Shown one piece after another: positions 14,186 through 17,731 of a stretch of 17,731 nt of DNA. The position numbers and the translations under genes are program-made. Numbering within the stretch: position 1 is the stretch's first letter; each line of letters opens with the position of its first letter. The notes beneath the pieces were generated by a model. It worked only from the letters and a program-made list of their open reading frames with translations. It was not told where the DNA came from and did not search any database. This stretch comes from CAZXDS01 sp964639525 (GTDB lineage: Bacteria > Bacteroidota > Ignavibacteria > Ignavibacteriales > Melioribacteraceae), in assembly GCA_964639525.1 (NCBI GenBank), contig CAZXDS010000051.1:1-17731 (forward strand), in the 5' to 3' direction.

Positions 14186-14882
14186 TTGTTACTCCAATTA
14201 AAACAGGCGGAAATTTAACGAAAAATTTGCTGCCTTTTCCTTCTTTACTAATAAAATTAATTTCACCACCTTGCTCTTCTATTAGCATTTTACATACACC
14301 AAGCCCTAAACCGGTACCGCCTCTTTTGTTTGTATAAAAATCCGAAAATATTTTTGATTTGTCCTCTTCCTTAATTCCAATACCATCATCAAGTACTTCC
14401 AGAACAATTGAACCATCCTTTGTTATTTTTGTATTTAACGAAATTGCTCCGCCTTCATGAACAGCTTCAATCGCATTTGTAACTAAATTAATAGCAACCT
14501 GTAAAACCTTGTTTTTATTTAACCTAATCGGTGGCAGCTTTTTTTCAAGTTTACAAGTAAGAATAATTTTCCCCTTTCCTGCCTGAGCAGATAAAAGTTC
14601 ACTTGTTTGATTGCAAATTTCATTTAAATTTACATGATTTGTAACTCGTGTATTTTTCCTGGAAAAATCTAACGTAGTTTGTATGATGCTATTAATTCTT
14701 TCAGTTGCTTCCATACAGGAATTAAGCGATTCATTTATTTCGCTGTTCTGAGCTTCAGCCAACATACGCATTGATTCGATTTCTAATTTAATTGCAGAAA
14801 GCGGATTACGGATTTCGTGTGCAATACCGGCGGAAAGTTTACCGAGTATTAATAGCTTATTATTTTGTATTTCGTTTTTCAA
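14175..14882 (-). CDS. Short cytoplasmic histidine kinase without a sensor domain
   Basis: The 235-residue product is only a kinase core. The phosphorylated H22 lies in LSAGIAHEIRNPLSAIKLE, followed by the dimerisation hairpin (to about 75) and the ATP-binding domain with N-box INLVTNAIEA (131-140), DDGIGI (165-170), the F-box DFYTNKRGG and GTGLGLG (189-195). There is no membrane segment, PAS, GAF or HAMP domain: only about a dozen residues precede the H-box. The start is a TTG at 14882-14880; an in-frame TAA three codons upstream excludes a longer form, and no clear Shine-Dalgarno sequence precedes it. It overlaps the sigma-54 regulator gene and is surely its partner. In Campylobacter and Helicobacter a soluble kinase (FlgS) reports on assembly of the export apparatus; a similar role is inferred. 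Confidence 0.92.
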   Translation of the reverse strand: MKNEIQNNKLLILGKLSAGIAHEIRNPLSAIKLEIESMRMLAEAQNSEINESLNSCMEATERINSIIQTTLDFSRKNTRVTNHVNLNEICNQTSELLSAQAGKGKIILTCKLEKKLPPIRLNKNKVLQVAINLVTNAIEAVHEGGAISLNTKITKDGSIVLEVLDDGIGIKEEDKSKIFSDFYTNKRGGTGLGLGVCKMLIEEQGGEINFISKEGKGSKFFVKFPPVLIGVTNEA

Positions 14883-15033
14883 ATGTATTTAATAATGAGT
14901 TTAAATTGATTTAAATTTCAAAAACAATAGTTGAAATAAATTTTACATTATTTTATGGATGCAATGTTACAAAAGTGGGAATAAAAAAAAGAAAATGCAA
15001 TTTGGTTTGTATAAGAGAAATATTATAAAAAAG
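14883..15033. other. Leader region of the kinase-regulator genes
   Basis: About 150 very AT-rich bases between the flgM terminator and the kinase start. I find no sigma-28 or sigma-54 element on the minus strand. A vegetative promoter is expected because a terminator precedes it, but no -35/-10 pair is convincing, and no hairpin or riboswitch is evident. Confidence 0.5.
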
Positions 15034-15069
15034 AAAGAACTATCCCAGAGAGGGTTAGGATAGTTCTTT
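15034..15069 (-). terminator. Rho-independent terminator overlapping the end of flgM
   Basis: Two perfectly complementary 12-base arms (15058-15069 and 15034-15045, AAAGAACTATCC and its complement) enclose a 12-base loop. On the minus strand the second arm runs into TTTCTTTTTT. The 5' arm is made by the last codons of flgM and the stop codon lies in the loop. On the plus strand it also ends in TTCTTTT, so it could act in both directions, but no plus-strand gene is present. Confidence 0.88.
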
Positions 15070-15312
15070 TAATATAGATTCCGCAACTTTATCTATAACT
15101 CCTTGTGAATTATAAAATCCGGAATTTATTTTTTCTTTTATTTCTGAAAACTTTTTAGAAGATACCTTGTTCGTCTGCAAAATTCTAGCCTTGTCGGAAA
15201 TTTCAATTCTATCAGATGATTGCACACCATTCCCTTTTTGTATTCCCTGCTTTTTTTTATTTGCATCATGGAAATGAGAAATGTTGTTATTTGTTATGTT
15301 GTTGATTTTCAA
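15055..15312 (-). CDS. flgM: Anti-sigma-28 factor FlgM
   Basis: FlgM binds and inhibits sigma-28 (FliA) until the hook is complete, when it is exported through the flagellum. The 85-residue product is polar and probably disordered in its first half (MKINNITNNN, then a Lys-rich stretch), followed by the family segment SSDRIEISDKARIL (about 32-45) and the C-terminal sigma-binding helices KKFSEIKEKINSGFYNSQGVIDKVAESILKEL. The start is TTG at 15312-15310, with AGAGG seven bases upstream provided by the last codons of the preceding gene; only four bases separate the two genes. The 3' end is built into the terminator. Its presence implies a fliA elsewhere in the genome and agrees with the sigma-28 promoter at the chemotaxis operon. 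Confidence 0.88.
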   Translation of the reverse strand: MKINNITNNNISHFHDANKKKQGIQKGNGVQSSDRIEISDKARILQTNKVSSKKFSEIKEKINSGFYNSQGVIDKVAESILKELS

Positions 15313-15316
15313 AATA

Positions 15317-15649
15317 TTACCTCTGATAATTCACTAATTTTTTATGGTTTAATAACCTATTTAATCTTCTACTGATTTCTGTCTGTTTATTTCTTCTTTC
15401 CGACACCATAGTATCGAACTTTATTGTAATTTGTTTAATTAATATATCAAATTTTTGTTTATATTCTTGTAAATCTTTCCACTCATATTGTGTTAATATT
15501 TTTTCTTTGTCTTCACTAATTCTAGATTGTAAAAATTTTACTCTATCAAATTTTGCATAAAAATTATCATCATTTATTTCTTCCAATTCAAAAAGTACGG
15601 AGTTAAATTCGTTTTCTAACTTCATCATTACATCATTTAATTCAGCCAT
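15317..15649 (-). CDS. Small helical protein, probable flagellar export chaperone (FliT/FlgN-like)
   Basis: The 110-residue product is highly charged and predicted wholly helical, with heptad-like spacing (LENEFNSVLFELEEI, VKFLQSRISEDKEKILTQ, YKQKFDILIKQITIKFDTMV) and a basic C-terminus, ISRRLNRLLNHKKLVNYQR. There is no membrane segment or signal peptide. FliT (chaperone for FliD) and FlgN (chaperone for FlgK/FlgL) are small helical proteins of this shape. Its place directly after fliS-fliD fits FliT, while its place directly before flgM fits FlgN; the sequence does not let me choose. It starts two bases after fliD ends and stops four bases before flgM. The gene is certain from frame and spacing; the function is inferred. 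Confidence 0.75.
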   Translation of the reverse strand: MAELNDVMMKLENEFNSVLFELEEINDDNFYAKFDRVKFLQSRISEDKEKILTQYEWKDLQEYKQKFDILIKQITIKFDTMVSERRNKQTEISRRLNRLLNHKKLVNYQR

Positions 15650-15651
15650 AA

Positions 15652-17412
15652 TTAAAATAATCCTCCGCTAAATGAGGACATAAACTGTTGGGTCTGAAGC
15701 AGTGTAGCTAACTGCAACTGCATTTGTTCGTATTGTTTTCGTAAAGTATCTGCACTCTTTGTAATGCTATCTTTGGACGAAGTAATTCTATCATTTAAGT
15801 AGCTTACATTACTATCAAGCGAATCCGTTATATTTATTATAGAGCCGTCAATACCGGTAAAAGCATCTGTTAAAGTGTAAATATTAGTAGCAATACCGCC
15901 TGCCGAATTAAAAAGTGCTGCTACTTGATCCGGTTTATTATCAAGAGCCGAAGTTAGCTTACTGCTATCAGATAATGTTAAACCTGTAGCAGGATCAAAA
16001 GTTATTCCAATATCTGTAAAGTAACTTAAATCACCAGAAGTTATTCCTGAAATTTGCGATGTAACATCATTTCTCATAGTGTTCATTATTGAAAGGGCTG
16101 TAGTGTCACCGGCAAATATTCCTCTTGATGTTTTACTAGAAAAATAATTATTCTTTATAGTTGTGTATGCGTCATTAAATTTACCAATAAAATCTGTAAT
16201 CTTATTTTTAATCGTAGTAGTATCATTTTTAACAGTTGCCGTAACCGTAGTATCACTTGTCTGCATCTCAGCTTTTAGATTAAATGTAACATTTGAAACC
16301 AAATCGCTAATCGTATTTGAATTTCTGTTAACAGTAATTCCGTTAAAATCTAATATTGAATTAAGTTGATTACTAGTTGAACTTGTTGCGTCGTATATAA
16401 ACCCGGCAGCAGTATCTGATGCTGTAACAGTATGGGATCCAAGAATAGTTGATGTTAATCCAAGAAAATTAAATGCCGAACCGCTTACATCGCTCATAAT
16501 TAATCTATTATCATAACCCGAATTTACGGCAGAAATTGAAAACTTGGAATTTCCTGTTGAAGGAGTAAACACGGAAGAAGATGCAATTGCAGATGCAGCT
16601 TTTTCTTTCGTAATATTAATATTTAGATTTGAAGAATTTAATAATGTTCCGGTATCGGTAGAACTATCAATTGTAATGTATTGTGATTTATCATCAACTG
16701 TAATTTTAAGACTAACATTTGAACCATTTGTAACTTTTTCTGCTGTAACACCGCTTACATTGCTAGTAATTTGATTTACTAAATCATCAATCGCAGTTGA
16801 GTTTGTAAATCCGGAGGAATAATCATAATTAATTGTTGTTGTTGTGCCATTCACATCAATGTCAAAACTACCGGCTCCGGTATAAGCAGTTCCTGCATCT
16901 AACGCCGCAGATTCCACCACTGCATAATCATCAGAAATTGCCGAATTGATTGCGTTCATTACAGAGCTGTTTGTTTCCGATGCGGTAAGAGTTAAATCTA
17001 TTGTGCTTGAATAATCTCCGCTTTGAAGTTTTATCTGATGATCACCAACCATTGATGAAACCGCAGTGTCTGAAACCATTGTATTGGAAACCGCCAAATC
17101 GCTTTTAGCTAATTGATTAACTCTAAGTGAATAAGCGCTTGGTGTTGCCCCGACTGAAGTTGTTGCCGAAAAGAAATCGGAAGATGAAAGGTCAACACTT
17201 CTCGAATTAAAAATTGAAGTGGACGAAGTAGATTTTAAGTCGGTAACAATTGTCTGTAGAGAAGACAACTTGGAACTAAGCGTTCCCCAAGCACCGGAAA
17301 GGTTACTATATTTTGCTTTTTGCGTTTCAAGCGGACTAATTCTTTTATTAGTTTCGTTTGCCGTATAACTATTTATTAAGTTATTGATACCCGATGTTGA
17401 AAGAATATCCAT
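15652..17412 (-). CDS. fliD: Flagellar filament cap protein FliD
   Basis: FliD caps the growing filament and directs flagellin folding at the tip. The 586-residue product has the conserved N-terminal helix pattern (SGINNLINSYTANETNKRISPLETQKAKYSNLSGAWGTL-type segment, about 6-45), a long Ser/Thr/Asp-rich, beta-rich middle with several flagellin-like repeats, and the C-terminal coil KSADTLRKQYEQMQLQLATLLQTQQFMSSF, which supports oligomerisation. The region TDFIGKFNDAYTTIKNN and DLSYFTDIGITFDPATGLTLSDSSKLTSAL (about 410-490) is typical FliD. The product is longer than the enterobacterial protein, mostly in the exposed middle domains, which vary widely. No cysteine-rich or enzyme motif is seen. 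The ATG at 17412 follows the fliS stop by one base, so the two are co-translated. Confidence 0.95.
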   Translation of the reverse strand: MDILSTSGINNLINSYTANETNKRISPLETQKAKYSNLSGAWGTLSSKLSSLQTIVTDLKSTSSTSIFNSRSVDLSSSDFFSATTSVGATPSAYSLRVNQLAKSDLAVSNTMVSDTAVSSMVGDHQIKLQSGDYSSTIDLTLTASETNSSVMNAINSAISDDYAVVESAALDAGTAYTGAGSFDIDVNGTTTTINYDYSSGFTNSTAIDDLVNQITSNVSGVTAEKVTNGSNVSLKITVDDKSQYITIDSSTDTGTLLNSSNLNINITKEKAASAIASSSVFTPSTGNSKFSISAVNSGYDNRLIMSDVSGSAFNFLGLTSTILGSHTVTASDTAAGFIYDATSSTSNQLNSILDFNGITVNRNSNTISDLVSNVTFNLKAEMQTSDTTVTATVKNDTTTIKNKITDFIGKFNDAYTTIKNNYFSSKTSRGIFAGDTTALSIMNTMRNDVTSQISGITSGDLSYFTDIGITFDPATGLTLSDSSKLTSALDNKPDQVAALFNSAGGIATNIYTLTDAFTGIDGSIINITDSLDSNVSYLNDRITSSKDSITKSADTLRKQYEQMQLQLATLLQTQQFMSSFSGGLF

Positions 17413-17413
17413 T

Positions 17414-17731
17414 TTAACCTTCCGCTAATTTTTTATTAAAAGCTGTTAACCAGGTTTCTCTTAATGTTGTTAAAATTTCATATACAATTTCAGTATTATC
17501 TTTTCTCATTTGATCTTCACAAAATTGATACAACCTCAACAAACCCGTAGCAATTTCTTTTGTTTCTTCCAATTCAAAATTTAATGAATGCGTTAGTTCT
17601 TCAAGGGCGGCATTAGTTTTCAGCATATCGCCTTTTTTACAATGGACAATGGCAAAGTCGTAAATTTTTAATAATAATTTTTGCGGTGATGCCTCTAAAA
17701 TATCTTTAGCCACATACGCATTTGCACCTTG
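17414..17731 (-). CDS. fliS: Flagellin chaperone FliS, N-terminus cut by window edge
   Basis: FliS binds the C-terminus of flagellin in the cytoplasm, prevents early polymerisation and delivers it for export. The frame is open to the window edge: codons before the apparent GTG start at 17713 read QGANAY and join VAKDILEASPQKLLLKIYDFAIVHCKKGD, which aligns with the NAYxxxxxxxASPxxLxLMLYDGAI block of FliS, so that GTG is internal and about 10 residues are missing upstream. The rest shows the four-helix pattern, ending LRETWLTAFNKKLAEG. The usual Gly in YDGAI is Phe here. It lies one base before fliD, the standard FliS-FliD association. A flagellin gene may lie upstream, outside the window. Confidence 0.92.
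   Translation of the reverse strand, partial: QGANAYVAKDILEASPQKLLLKIYDFAIVHCKKGDMLKTNAALEELTHSLNFELEETKEIATGLLRLYQFCEDQMRKDNTEIVYEILTTLRETWLTAFNKKLAEG

Noticed and set aside
17414..17713. FliS as a complete 99-residue gene starting at 17713
   Set aside because: The codon there is GTG and the upstream in-frame codons QGANAY match the conserved FliS N-terminal block, so the gene continues past the window edge.
1..17731. Defence system, prophage, transposon, CRISPR or biosynthetic cluster
   Set aside because: Every sizeable frame on the minus strand is flagellar, chemotactic or a small gene embedded in those operons; no repeats, integrase, transposase or Cas-like features were found.

Overview
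This AT-rich window carries one continuous block of flagellar and chemotaxis genes, all on the minus strand, so genes are read from high to low coordinates. I see no tRNA, rRNA, CRISPR array, insertion sequence or phage gene. Classical flgBC-fliEFGHI order, FlgM/sigma-28 logic, a sigma-54 activator pair, CheZ outside an obviously proteobacterial setting, low GC and frequent TTG/GTG starts suggest a flagellated member of the FCB group such as Ignavibacteriota. That placement is an inference from gene style only.

Layout in transcription order: (1) 17731-15055, late filament genes: fliS (cut by the window edge), fliD, a small helical gene that is probably an export chaperone (FliT/FlgN-like), and flgM, closed by a strong hairpin terminator that overlaps the end of flgM. 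(2) 14882-12794, a short sensorless histidine kinase and a sigma-54-dependent response regulator (FlgS/FlgR, FlrB/FlrC type). (3) 12793-12384, a 410-bp regulatory gap with a good sigma-28 promoter, a weaker sigma-54-like element and one copy of a 19-20-bp motif. (4) 12383-5352, a chemotaxis operon: HEAT-repeat protein, cheR, two single-domain receivers, cheZ, cheA, cheB and a small CxCG protein. (5) 5351-5226, a regulatory gap with a near-consensus sigma-54 promoter and the second copy of the motif. (6) 5225-1, basal-body and export genes: flgB, flgC, an unrecognised 80-residue gene, fliE, fliF, fliG, fliH and the first 172 codons of fliI.

Taken together this is an assembly-order circuit. The kinase/regulator pair would switch on the sigma-54 hook-basal-body operon (flgB to fliI); FlgM would hold back sigma-28 until it is exported; sigma-28 would then drive the chemotaxis operon. 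The most informative non-coding signal is the 19-20-bp motif present once in each regulatory gap, 52-53 bp upstream of the GG of a sigma-54-like element in both. It is a good candidate binding site for the encoded activator. The unrecognised 80- and 81-residue proteins and the HEAT-repeat protein are the least explained coding parts. Most of the rest is ordinary flagellar and chemotaxis machinery.
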